From assembly GCA_958450365.1 (NCBI GenBank), contig CAUEEP010000752.1, forward strand, positions 740,001 to 804,000: 64,000 nucleotides of DNA, given 5' to 3'. The position numbers were made by a program, and so were the translations under genes. Shown here in pieces: positions 29,101-39,063 of this stretch (positions within the stretch are counted from its first letter, which is position 1; each line of letters begins with the position of its first letter). The DNA is from Mesorhabditis belari (Eukaryota; Nematoda; Chromadorea; Rhabditida; Rhabditidae). The notes beneath the pieces were generated by a model. That model did no database searches and was not told the origin of the DNA. It saw only the letters and a program-made list of their open reading frames with translations.

Positions 29101-32100
29101 TTTCTTGTTGTCTTTTAAAACTGATTCAGATCTGATTGATTGTCTTTTATTGGGTTGTCTTTTATGAATGCGCGTTTTTACTATTTTTCTCAAGATATCG
29201 AACAGATGTATATGAGTGTTATATATCATTCGAAAGCTGAAGATCTCCTCTACATTTTGGAATAAAAAAAGCTTTTGAATTCATTCAACTTTTTGGGAAA
29301 TTGACTGCACAAAGGGAGAGGTCGTTTTCGAAAAACCCATTCCAGCTGAGCTATTCCTCAAGTTTTATGGTGTAAAATAACCGCCCAGAAAAGAAAAGAA
29401 AAGTAAAGATGCTCTGAAATTGTTATATTTAAAAAAAAGTTGTATTGATATATCTATTGGCCAAACATCAAACGGTTAACTCAATTTGAGCGGAGTCAAA
29501 ACTTGATCCAAAGGCATCCTTCCATTTTTTGGCCACCTCTTCTTCTGTGCAGTCAATTTGCCCAAAAGCTGAACAAATTCAAGAGCTTTTTATATCAAAA
29601 TGTAGAGGAGATCTTCAGCTTTCGAATGATATGTAACACTCATATACATCTGTTCGATATCTTGAGAAATTTACAAAATAGTAAAAAACGCGCATTCATA
29701 ACTGGACAACCCAATAAAACAGTAGAATTGTTGACTTTTAAAACTAATTAAAACTCAATTCAGATCGAATACAGAAACAATTTCTCAAAAAAGATTTGAC
29801 TCGGAACCAAGAGAAATATTTAATAAAATAGAAGCATTAAAAATTAGCCTTAATACGTAAAGATTTTGTATCAAAGGTGTTTGCTGTAGTTCTTGTGGTT
29901 GTGATCATGCAAGTATTGTGATCTTGTTGTGGTTGTGATCCTTATTATAGTTATTGTAGCTGTATTTAATAAAAAGTCGATAGTTTTTAAAAGGAAAAGC
30001 TTTTTCAAGTAAAGTGGATAATGAAAGAAGCAAATGTCGGACATGCTTTTACCCCAACATAAAAAACAGCGTTAATAGGAAGCGAATGTCGGGCATGCTT
30101 TTACCTTCCTTTGTTGTCGTGGTGGTTGGTTGTGTGGTCGTCAATGAAAATCAATCATATTCACAAGAAAAGGAATACAAAGACTTTGTGACATTGCAGA
30201 CATTAAAAGTGAGATTTGAATTTAGAATCTTCCTTGAAAGTAATGAGTTTTCTAAAAGGTGGATAATCTTTCCTTCAGAGTTTGTTCTTTTTCCTGGGGA
30301 TGGGACAAATGCGACCTTTTTTTTTGCTGGAAAAGGCCTTAGGAAAGGTCGTAGAGCTTCGAAAATATTTCCATATAAGGGAATCGTATGCGTAGATTCC
30401 GAATTTCGACAAATCAGACCTCGCTGACACGTCAAATTTGGGCTAAAAGGCAAAAACTACGCAACTTAACGCTTTTCCGCAGTTTTTGCCTTTTAGCCCA
30501 AATTTGACGTGTCAGCGAGGTCTGATTTGTCGAAATTCGGAATCTACGCATACGATTCCCTTCTATGAAAACATTTTTGAAGCTCTACGGCCTTGCCTAA
30601 AGCCTTTTCCAGCAAAAAAAAGGTGCGCGAATGTCTAGGTGCGCAAAAAAAAGGTCGCATTTGTCCCACCCCCCTTTTTCCTTTCTTCTTTTCTTCATTT
30701 TGATTTCATTTGATTCCTAGTCTTTGATTTTCATTTGTTTCCTGATTCCTAGTCTATTCCCTGACTAATAATGAATTGAATCAGACAAAATCTAAAGAGT
30801 TACAATAGTTTTCTATAGAAGCACCTCTTAGAAAACGCATTACTACGCATTAACACACTTTACTTATCTCTGGATACTAATAATAACACATAAAAGAGAT
30901 TCTCATAAAAAAAAGAAAGGTTAACTTATAGATTTTTAATGAAATCTGATTCTGTTTTGATTAAATTAAAGTAAACCCTCGTTATTTATTCTACGTTATT
31001 TATTTATTCGATTTATTCTCGTTATTATTTAGTTTTTACGGCTTTAAACCAGCTCAGAAACTGCTATGATGTCATCTGATTGATGACATCTGATTGATGT
31101 CATCTGATTGATCGTTCTCTTAGGAAATCTCAACAAAAGCTCCCATGCAAGTTAAAAAACTTAGACAGCTTAAAACAGGACAAAAACCTTTCTGCTTTTC
31201 TTGCAAGAAAGAATTGAACTCATCAAGTTTGACTTTGATTTTACTTTGAGCACAACGAAAGCTTCAGAAAGCTTCAGAACGCTTCAGAAAGCTTCAGAAC
31301 GCTTCAGAAAGCTTCAGAAAGCTTCAGAAACCTCAGAAAGCCTCAGAAAGCCTCGGAAGCTTCAGAAAGCTTCAGAAAGCCTCGGAAAGCTTCAGAACGC
31401 TTCAGAACGCTTCAGAAAGCTTCAGAAAGCTTCAGAAAGCTTCAGAAAGCCTCAGAAAGCCTCAGAAAGCCTCGGAAGCTTCAGAAAGCTTCAGAAAGCC
31501 TCGGAAAGCTTCAGAACGCTTCAGAACGCTTCAGAAAGCTTCAGAAAGCTTCAGAAAGCCTCGGAAGCTTAGAGGCTTATTGATTTCCTTAAAGCAGAAA
31601 AGCTTTAGTAAAAACCAACCCCAGCAAACAAAATTTTCCCAATCCCTTGTGTGCTTTGTGAGAGTTGTGAAGTTTTTTTTTACACTAAATGAGAAGAAAT
31701 CTCCTATCTAGGGGAAAAGGGCTATCTAAGCAGTTTTCAATGCCAAAGCAAAGAAATGTGTTTGTCAAAAAGAGGGAAAATCGCCTTGTGTAAGCACTTA
31801 TGGTGAAGAACATGTTGTGCTTTAATAGATGACCGTGCGATAAATGAAAGTCACGTACAAAAGTACAAAAGTTTGAAGTGCAAGAAGAAATCAGTGATTA
31901 AAGCTTATAAGAAAAATGGTGCTTTTAATTGCAACGAAAGTGCAACGATTAGAAATTGACGGTGAATGGATATTCCAAGTAAGAATTGATAGCTACTCAT
32001 GATTGATTTCAATAAGAGAATATATTAGAGAAATGTTTTAAGTCTGACATTGTTCTTTTTTGACATTTAGGCAGAAACATACTAATTTTATACAAAAGAT

Positions 32101-33090
32101 ATAGCAAATAGATTTTTCAGAATCCTAAAATGTCTCAAAATTATCAACAACTTTAAGGAAAAGTGCGCTTAGTTTATTTTAAAATCTCAACTGTTATGTA
32201 GAGAATTGTAGCCCTTAATCTTGGTTACATTTCTCTACTAAAAAGTTTCCAATTAGATTTATAAAACTCATTTAACAAGTCCTTGAAGAAGCACTAGTCC
32301 CCCTATCCCGCGCTGCTATTTTTCTGCATAACGATTTGAGCTGTATAGATCCGATTGGAGAATTTTTAGCAGAGAAATGTAGCCAAGATTAAGGGCTACA
32401 ATTCTCTATATAACAGTTGAGATTTTGAAATAAATTAAGCTTGCGATAACTGCTTTTCCAAAAAATTGTCCGGATAGTTTTGAGACATGAAAAGTAGTTA
32501 ATTTATTTCAACGCTTAATTTATTTCAAAGTATCAAGTGTTAGATAGTGAAATGTAGCCCTTGATCTTGGCTACATTTCTCTACTAAAAACTTTCCAATC
32601 GGATGTATACAGCTCAAATTGTTATGTAGAAAATCATCAAAAATGGCAGCCCTGGATAGAGACCGACTAGTGCTTATTCCAGGATTTGTTAAATAAGTTG
32701 CATAAATCCGATTGGAAAGTTTTTTGTAGAGAAATGTAGCCAAGATTAAGGGCTATAATTCTCTATATAACAGTTGAGATTTTGAAATAATTAAGCTTTA
32801 ACGCTAACTGCTTTTCCAAAAAGTTGAAAGACATGCCAGAATGCTAGCTTAGATAGATCTTATTGATAAGTTATGAAGAAGAAGAAGAACTATGGAACAA
32901 AAATGAATTGTTCAAATAAAAGAGTCCATGAAAACCCACAATTCAATTTTAAAGATAAGAGTTTTAAGTCAAAAAAAAATAGCTTACTGGTTGGTTTCAC
33001 TGTCGTGGTCGTTGTGGGCACCGTTCGAATACATGCTTGACCAAATGCGAAAAGAATCGACAGAATTAAGGCCAAATCATCTAATCGCAT
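23148..33090 (-). CDS. C6 (DUF281) secreted protein B
   Basis: Seven exons: 32988-33090, 28019-28048, 27748-27800, 26277-26355, 26135-26212, 25944-26029, 23148-23321; 200 residues, all junctions in phase. Signal peptide MRLDDLALILSILFAFGQA, then CIRT, a Thr-rich region from three exons plus the first, then a C6 domain: CAGCTQ, DASGCA, LTCTST, ITCDAE, SIGCFPVTC and the end NPSLCP. The start is the ATG at 33088; the codon before it is TTG. The first intron (4.9 kb) holds P1, P5 and P2 MITEs, the GCTTCAGAAA satellite and a P7 foldback. The last intron holds a full-length mariner. A Thr-rich stretch at 30105-30150 ends in a donor but has no acceptor, perhaps a dead exon. Long introns make the first junction the least certain. 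Confidence 0.8.
23322..24502. other. Intron of gene B, no feature except a short palindrome
   Basis: Only a palindrome around TATAGGACTTTAAAAGTCCTATA (about 24086-24108) was noticed. Confidence 0.5.
24503..25783 (-). mobile_element. Tc1/mariner-type transposon with broken transposase
   Basis: Right end ...AATTATGACGCACCCTG followed by TA; left end CAGGATGCATCATAATTATC is a diverged version of the same repeat. The minus strand carries a transposase in pieces: N-terminal helix-turn-helix region (SKRLMNKTIKRFKELG, then RRNPERSVQLMSRQMG in another frame), MFSDEKLFNVEQ with the first catalytic Asp, FQQDGAPAHKPRM with the second, and PPNSPDLNPLEFSIW with the third, 32 residues after the second by my count. 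There are several frameshifts and a TGA replacing the usual Trp before PPNSPDLN, so it is inactive. It lies inside the last intron of C6 gene B. A shorter relative is at 51708-52229. Confidence 0.85.
26360..27270. repeat. Intron of gene B with diverged direct repeats
   Basis: Repeated segments of about 100-150 bases share AGTTATGGC, AGTGAGCTAGTCTTTATGAT, TCAACAAGTGCAATAAAATG-like and GCAAAGTAGCCACC sequences (about 26560-27115, three or four degenerate copies). Confidence 0.55.
27275..27506. mobile_element. MITE family P4
   Basis: Second complete copy of the element at 10481-10712, TA-flanked, with ends CACTACTGGACAATGAAATA and ATTTCATTGCCCAGTACTG. Confidence 0.85.
28216..28484. mobile_element. 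Foldback MITE, family P1
   Basis: Complete copy with ends TACCGTAACTAGTGTAATAG and TACTGTTACAGTAATTACGG, in the first intron of C6 gene B. Confidence 0.85.
29149..29716. mobile_element. Foldback MITE, family P5, copy 2
   Basis: Nearly identical to 22495-23070 through the inner part; ends ATTGGGTTGTC and GACAACCCAATAA. Confidence 0.85.
30294..30673. mobile_element. Foldback MITE, family P2, complete copy
   Basis: About 380 bases. Left GGGGATGGGACAAATGCGAC, right GTCGCATTTGTCCCACCCC, with near-perfect arms meeting at AACTACGCAACTTAACGCTT. The open frames over it are antisense copies of one another and not genes. Confidence 0.9.
31255..31575. repeat. Satellite of 10-base unit GCTTCAGAAA
   Basis: About 320 bases of tandem GCTTCAGAAA/GCCTCAGAAA/GCTTCAGAAC variants with a higher-order duplication of about 150 bases. 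The 123-residue open frame (KASESFRKLQ-type repeats) is best explained by the satellite. It lies in the first intron of C6 gene B. Confidence 0.9.
32140..32815. mobile_element. Foldback element, family P7, copy 1
   Basis: Arms contain TCTCAACTGTTATGTAGAGA and its complement, and TTAATCTTGGCTACATTTCT, repeated four times in alternating orientation. A second copy lies at 36585-37300. Confidence 0.8.
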
Positions 33091-33713
33091 TTCCAATTAA
33101 TTAACGGGGATTGAGGGATTGGTTTAAGAATGAAAAGGAGCGATTGGTGAGTGAATGAAGGGGAAGTGTTCGTGGCAAGTGACACCGGCTGGCAAAACTC
33201 GCCCCGAAGAACTGAAGAACTCCCCCTTCTCTTTTCACCGATTCAAATCCGATGCTCAAGGCAAAACTAATGACACGCCGTTTTTCGAAAGACAAAGAGG
33301 CAAAAGTGAGTGCGCAAAAGACATTCCCCGTGCTTGCTGAAGATAAAAAGAGACAATGGCTTTAGCGTTTAGATATTTTAGCTTTTGAGCGCCTTTTAGG
33401 ACAATCCTATCACTTGCACGTTGATCAACGGATCCAAAAGTACTAAAATTTAGATCGATTTAAGAGAGAACTTGATGATTTCGTTTGTTTATCGCTTAAT
33501 AAGTTTTTATACTTAATAAGAAACGATTGTAAAGGCTGTTTATGCAAAGAAAGATAAAAGTTAACTTGAAATTTGTAGAGAATGATGTACCAGCAGTGTT
33601 GAAAAGGGAAAAATTGTCAGAAAGAAAAGACTTTTCCCCTAAAAGCGTACTGGGTAACTTGCATAATAAGATAGTTAAAAAAAATTGCGTAAATCCAGGC
33701 GCTTATTCTAGCC
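33091..33713. other. Upstream region of C6 gene B, no gene supported
   Basis: Short open frames only. Any promoter of gene B should lie here, but I see no diagnostic element. Confidence 0.4.
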
Positions 33714-33999
33714 AACAGAGTATCTAGCCAGCAGAGTATCTAGCTAGTGAACTTCTTTTATTTAAAAGCCAAGATTTTAAGCTATCTAATGATACCCATC
33801 ACCTATATTTCTTTTGGAAAAGTGGGTCAAAAACCTTATCGAGACTTAACAAGACAATTCCTTGTTATCTTGTTAAGTCTCGATAAGGTTTTTGGCCCAC
33901 TTTTCCAAAAGAAAAATTTAAGTGATGGATATCATTAGATAGCTTTAAATCTTGGCTTTTAAATAAAAGAAGTTCACTAACTAGATACTCTGTTGGCTA
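33714..33999. mobile_element. Near-perfect hairpin element
   Basis: Left CCAACAGAGTATCTAG ... CTTATCGAGACTTAACAAGA, right TCTTGTTAAGTCTCGATAAG ... CTAGATACTCTGTTGG; arms of about 135 bases. The short open frame at 33542-33727 upstream has no recognisable features. Confidence 0.85.
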
Positions 34000-34278
34000 G
34001 ATCTCAAGCGATCTCAAGCACCTGAAGTTGCGTGACCCATTTATCTCGTTAATTCTTGTTAAGCAAATCTAGTACTGGGTCTAATGAGAGTCGAAACTCT
34101 GGAAGCTCTGGAACTTCCAGAGTCGAAACTCTGGAACTTCCAGAGTCGAAACTCTGGAAGTAAATCAGATGTACCCCACATGAGGCAGAGTGTATTCAAA
34201 TTCAAATTCAAATATCATTCTAAAGGAATGAAGACGGGTGTCTAAAAAGCAGCTAAGAAAAAAGAAATGGTATTGCCT

Positions 34279-34960
34279 GGTTTCATGGACCTACTCCAGA
34301 CTAAAGTCGTTGAGGGCGGCACATAAGCAAAGTAAAGAGCATAGGAAGCAAGAATTTTGGAGTGCGTTAGTTTATCACTTTCAAAATCCCCGTTGTCCGG
34401 GAGAGACTGGTAATAAAGAACTTATCGTAACACCTGAACAAGAAGAGTCTGTAGTCCTGGATATCAGACTCTAGACCTGTTCGCTCACTAAGTTAAAACC
34501 AGTTAGACTAGTTTAAAAGAAGCTAGATCCAGGTACGGTTCCTGGCAATTTCAGGGGATTTTTGTGTGCCGGAATCCGACTTTCGGCATTCTTTAAACTA
34601 GTCTAACTGGTTTTAACCATGGGGTTTCATGGACTACTCCAGACTAAAGTCGTTGAGAGCGGTTCTTTCATTTAAGCTTTAAAGTTTAAAGAGCATTAGG
34701 GAAGCAAGAATTTTGGAAGTGCGTTAGTTTATCACTTTTCAAAATCCCCGTTGTCCGGGAGAGCTAAAGAGACTGGTAATAAAGAACTTATCGTATCACC
34801 TGAACAAAAAGAGTCTGTAGTCCTGGATATCAGACTCTAGACCTGTTCGCTCGTTAGGTTAAAACCAATTAGACTAGTTTAAAAGAAGCTAGATCCAGGT
34901 ACGGTTCCTGGCAACTTCAGGGGATTTTTGTGGGCCGGAATCCGACTTTCGGCATTCTTA
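34279..34960 (+). repeat. Tandem repeat, two copies, with snRNA-like hairpins
   Basis: Unit of about 320-340 bases (34279-34597 and 34623-34960), both starting GGTTTCATGGAC and ending GAATCCGACTTTCGGCATTC. Each ends with a conserved block: hairpin CCAGGTACGGTTCCTGG, then GGGGATTTTTGTG, then hairpin GAATCCGACTTTCGGCATTC. GATTTTTG between two hairpins resembles an Sm site. An inverted pair, AAAACCAGTTAGACTAGTTT and its complement, flanks this block in copy 1 only. No protein is recognised. Confidence 0.6.
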
Positions 34961-35453
34961 AGGAACCTGAAAAAAATTCTAAATAGCCTTGTCCATTGTA
35001 ACACAAATCCGAGCCTATTTTTCAATAAATCATTTCTGTTTAATGTCCCATTCATAGTGTTTTTTTTTACTTAAGCTTTTCCAATACGTCATCACCGTTT
35101 TAAGGCTACTTGAGCACTAAAAAGAACAGAAGAAGCTTTGGAACAGAAGCACTAAAAATTTACGAAACTTGTTTGGTGATCAAGTTCAAATAAAAAGCCA
35201 AAGACGTGAGGATAATTGTCATCACAGAAAGGAGAAAAAGTTGATCAAATGATCTAAGAAAGGCATTAATCCCATTCCATGCAAGATGGATGAGAAAAAA
35301 GCGACAATTCCACAGAAAAAAATAAGTGGTTCAGTTTTTGTTTAGATCTTAAACTTTTGATGATAAATGTTGCCTTAGTTGTTAGCAGCTAAGCCTGGAC
35401 TTTTCAAAGGTCAATCCGATTTCTGGATTGATCAGTCTGAGGCGAAATAGACA

Positions 35454-35657
35454 ATGCCTGTAAGTAAGATGAGAAAAATCGGGAATTGTTCAAATATCAG
35501 TGGTGAGAGTAAACAAGAAGAGCCTTGTAACATTCACGAGTGTCGATATCCGAAGAAAGAAACGATTTCAACTGGGACATGTCAAGGAAGAATCGTTCTT
35601 CCCTGCGATCTCATGGAGAAATTGTACTTTGGACAACGACAAAGAGATGGTTTGTAG
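35454..35657 (+). CDS. Short Cys-rich frame with a thrombospondin type 1-like end
   Basis: 67 codons from ATG to TAG. The segment NCSNISGESKQEEPCNIHEC has the spacing of the second half of a TSP1 repeat, followed by two more cysteines. The first half, with the WSxW motif, is absent, and no adjoining exon was found. It may be an exon or remnant of a larger secreted protein gene, or chance. Confidence 0.3.
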   Translation: MPVSKMRKIGNCSNISGESKQEEPCNIHECRYPKKETISTGTCQGRIVLPCDLMEKLYFGQRQRDGL

Positions 35658-36254
35658 AAAAAGCTTTGAGTATTTTGTAATTGGTGCACTAGAAATGATG
35701 TTTTTTGATTTTTAAGCCCAATTTTGAGCCTCGTTAGACATTGGCGATCGATATTGTGAGAGGAGCATCTATGATAAGGGGTGTGTGATATAAAAGAGAA
35801 GGCAAGTTTTTGACTATCTGCTTCTTTTAAATCTTGAATTTTGAATCTAATAGTGAAGATATTGAAAAGCCTAGCTGTGACACGATTTTATAGAACTTTA
35901 AGAAGTACTAGCAACCGATTGGCAAAGTTGATCGTGTGATTTCATGAAGATATAGATTTAACTTCAGATTTAAACACTTCGAAGCCCTTGACTGAGAGAT
36001 TTAAATTGAGTTTGCTTTTCATTTCTTTTTCCAGATTTCAGACATTTCAGCTTTCATAGAACTTATAGCTAATTTCCAAATAATAAAGATTCCACAAAAT
36101 CCAAATAATCCAGTTCTCCAAAGCGCACAAAAGGCCCGTGACATGTTCCAAAAATGAGCCATGGAAGAGAAAAAAAGAGCGATTTTATCAAGAAAAAAAA
36201 CTTGTGCCAGTCATTGTCATCAAAGCTATAAAAAGGATTGCTCTTTTGATCTTG

Positions 36255-36362
36255 ATAAAGCTGATCGTGTGATTTCTAAATCTATGCCATAAAGGTATAG
36301 ATTTAGAAATCTGATAAGAATGATATAGATTTAGAAATCTGTATCATTCTTATCAGATTTTT
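36255..36362. repeat. Small perfect hairpins
   Basis: TGATTTCTAAATCTAT/ATAGATTTAGAAATCTGATA and GATAAGAATGATATAGATTT paired with its complement; a compound palindrome. Confidence 0.7.
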
Positions 36363-36584
36363 AGAATAAAGTTCCAAAAATATTGCTTTAACTGCCATTT
36401 CCCGTTGTTTCGTTGAACTTTGGTGGCGCTTGATGAAAATGGTGATTGAAGGGAATATCTCTTTCTTTTATAAGCACAGAAAAAAATCTAAATTGCAACA
36501 AATGCCAGTTTTGAGAGTTTTTTGCAGATAAGCAGGACTTGATACTTTCAAATAAATTAGGCGTGCGATAACTACTTTTCATGT

Positions 36585-37300
36585 CTCAAAACTATCGGGA
36601 CCACTTTTTGGAAAAGAAGTTATTGCAAGCTTAATTTATTTCAAAATCTCAACAGTTATGTAGAGAATTGTAGCCCTTAATCTTGACTACATTTCTCTAC
36701 TAAAAAGTTCCCAATTAGATTTATACAACTCATTTAACAAGTCCTTGAAGAAGCACTAGTCTCCCTATTCAATGCCCTACCATTTTTCTGCATAACGATT
36801 TGAGCTGTATAGATCCGATTGGAGAATTTTTAGCAGAGAAATGTAGCCAAGATTAAGGGCTACAATTCTCTATATAACAGTTGAGATTTTGAAATAAATT
36901 AAGCGTACGATAACTGCTTTTCCAAAAAGTTGTCCGGATAGTTTTGAGACATGAAAAGTAGTTATCGCACGCTTGATTTATTTCAAAGTATCAGGTGTTA
37001 GATAGTGAAATATAGCCCTTAATCTTGGCTACATTTCTCTATTAAAAACTTTCCGATCGGATGTATACAGCTCAAATTGTTATGTAGAAAAACATCAAAA
37101 ATGGCAGCACTGGATAGAGATCGACTAGCGCTTCTTCAAGGACTTGTTAAATGAGTTGTATAAATCTAATTGGGAACTTTTTAGTAGAGAATTGTAACCA
37201 GTATTAAGAGCTACAATTCTCTATATAACAGTTGAGATTTTGAAATAGATTAAGCTTGCAATAACTGCTTTTCCAAAAAGTTGTCCGGAGTTTGGAGACA
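36585..37300. mobile_element. Foldback element, family P7, copy 2
   Basis: Same as 32140-32815 and better preserved: ends AAAGTTGTCCGGATAGTTTT-like, arms TCTCAACAGTTATGTAGAGA and complement. Confidence 0.8.
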
Positions 37301-38875
37301 CCCTGTAAAGTTATCTCCTAATGCATGAAAGAACATTGTGAATCTAAAAATGCATTCCATATCAAAAAAGGTAATAGTTTTTGGGAAAAGCCATTTAAAA
37401 TTCCCGAGCCAAAGCCAGATTTAGATCAAGCAGAGTCTAGGTGCAACCAACCAAGTTTTGACTTGTCATTGAATTGTAATTTGTCATGGCTTTTCTTTCG
37501 AAACCCATGAATTTAACTTTCTCCTCCTTCCTCATTTTTAAATCCTCTAAATGTTTCAAATAAACAATTTGATAGATTAGCCAAAGCTTTGTCCATGAAA
37601 AATTTGCAATCGAAGATTTTTCTTGTTTGATTTAAAGCCAATCTCAATCAATTCCCTTATTCTCGCTCTAGAAATAAGGAAGACTCATTTGAGCGCAATT
37701 TGTCAACTAATTGACAATCAAAAACCACAAACTTGGAACCGTCAATTTTATCTGCATCAAGTGGGATCAGGTTCTGCTTAAACTTTCCCCAAAAACCTCA
37801 AATGAAAGTCGATTAGATTTGGCACAAATAAAGACTAGTGAGAGTGATTGTCATCACAGATTCGTAAGAACAAAAAATGATTCTTGCGTAAAAATGAGAG
37901 AGAACATCGATCAGTTGAACTTGAGTCTTTATCGTTTTATTGGAGCATTTTGTGTTTGGGTTCTTTCGTAGCAAAGTTGTGTTATTTTCGTATTTTGTGT
38001 TACCAGCAAGACTTGTTAGATTAGTAATAGCTCTTTTGCTCTTTCGAGTTTAAAAAAAACTACCGGATCTCGTTAAATGTTACTATAGTTCAGCTGCCCT
38101 AATATATTTACAAGCTACCGTAATGCTACCGTAGTCTAGCTATTGGAATCCTTCTGAAAACTGCCGTAAGCCGGGATTATTGTGTCTCCTTTCCAGCTGA
38201 ATATGAGTCCTTGTCAATCAGCAAATATGATATATCTATTGTAGTACAGTGACACGCCCCCAAAAAATCCCTAAAAAATGGGATTAAGCGAACGTCTCTT
38301 AGAAGAACACAAAACCAGCCAAGTTAAAGGCCACAAGAAATAAACACAAGCTATCAGCTGTCACAAAAAAGAAAAAGGAAAAGTCGCTCATTCAAAATTT
38401 TTGTAATTGTAATTGTAATCCTTCTGAAAACTGCCGTAATCCGGGATTACTGTGTCTCCTTTCCAGCTGAATATGAGTCCTTGTCAATCAGCAAATATGA
38501 TATATCCATTGTAGTAAAGTGACACGTTTTTCAATCAATACATTGTACTTCAATATTTATAATATTCTGAACATAAACATTCCAATTAAACAGAAAACAC
38601 CCGACACCATGGAAAAATTCTCTTTGCACTGAAAATCAGATCGATGGTTGAAATAATTGGGCTACAAAAAAGCAAACAGTAACAGATAAAAGGAAAACAA
38701 AGCTGAAAACGAATAAACGAATAAAGGATACTGTAAAATACCAGTCTCTTGGTTTAGTACAGTTCGGAATCAAAGTCTTCACCGACAAGTGAAGTGCATA
38801 GCTCAATGGGATTTGTGAGTACTTTTCCAGAATACTGTAGTAATAAAGAAATGAAGGAATGACAAAGAAAGATTT
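37301..38875. other. No gene supported; one direct repeat
   Basis: About 110 bases around CCGGGATTA and TGTCTCCTTTCCAGCTGAAT occur at 38130-38255 and again at 38415-38525. The open frames at 37325-37510 and 37711-37971 have no recognisable motif, signal peptide or splice context. Confidence 0.45.
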
Positions 38876-38877
38876 TT

Positions 38878-38958
38878 GGAGACGGGATTGAATCCTCGAT
38901 CTTGTGCTTTCCTGTCAATTCCTGCTTTTCTAATCACTGAGCTATCCGGTACCTTAAC
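38878..38958 (-). pseudogene. tRNA-like relic (GGTACCGGATAGCTYAGT family)
   Basis: Minus strand: A box TAGCTCAGTGATTAG and B box GGATTCAATCCC; acceptor arms do not pair. It shares its 5' end with the relic at 5127-5205. Confidence 0.5.
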
Positions 38959-38964
38959 TTCCCA

Positions 38965-39060
38965 AGAGAAAGAAGGAAAGACAAGGAGGAAGAAGAAAGG
39001 AAGGAAGAAGAAAGGAAGGAAGAAGAAAGGGGAGAGAGAAAGAAGGCTAACAAGGCCCTC
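38965..39060. repeat. Purine-rich low-complexity stretch
   Basis: GGAAGAAGAAAGGAAGG repeats immediately downstream of the stop codon of C6 gene C, possibly in its 3' UTR. Confidence 0.7.
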
Positions 39061-39063
39061 AGA

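Noticed and set aside
30014..30453. 137- and 100-residue frames
   Set aside because: They fall on a P2 MITE and its left flank; the same peptides occur at other P2 copies.
31201..31572. 123-residue repetitive protein
   Set aside because: A 10-base satellite alone can keep a frame open over three units; it lies within an intron of gene B.
34604..34640. SL2-like start (GGTTTTAACC) as a spliced-leader RNA gene
   Set aside because: Only ten bases agree, and the Sm-like block is over 300 bases away, too far for an SL RNA; kept only as a weak finding for the block itself.
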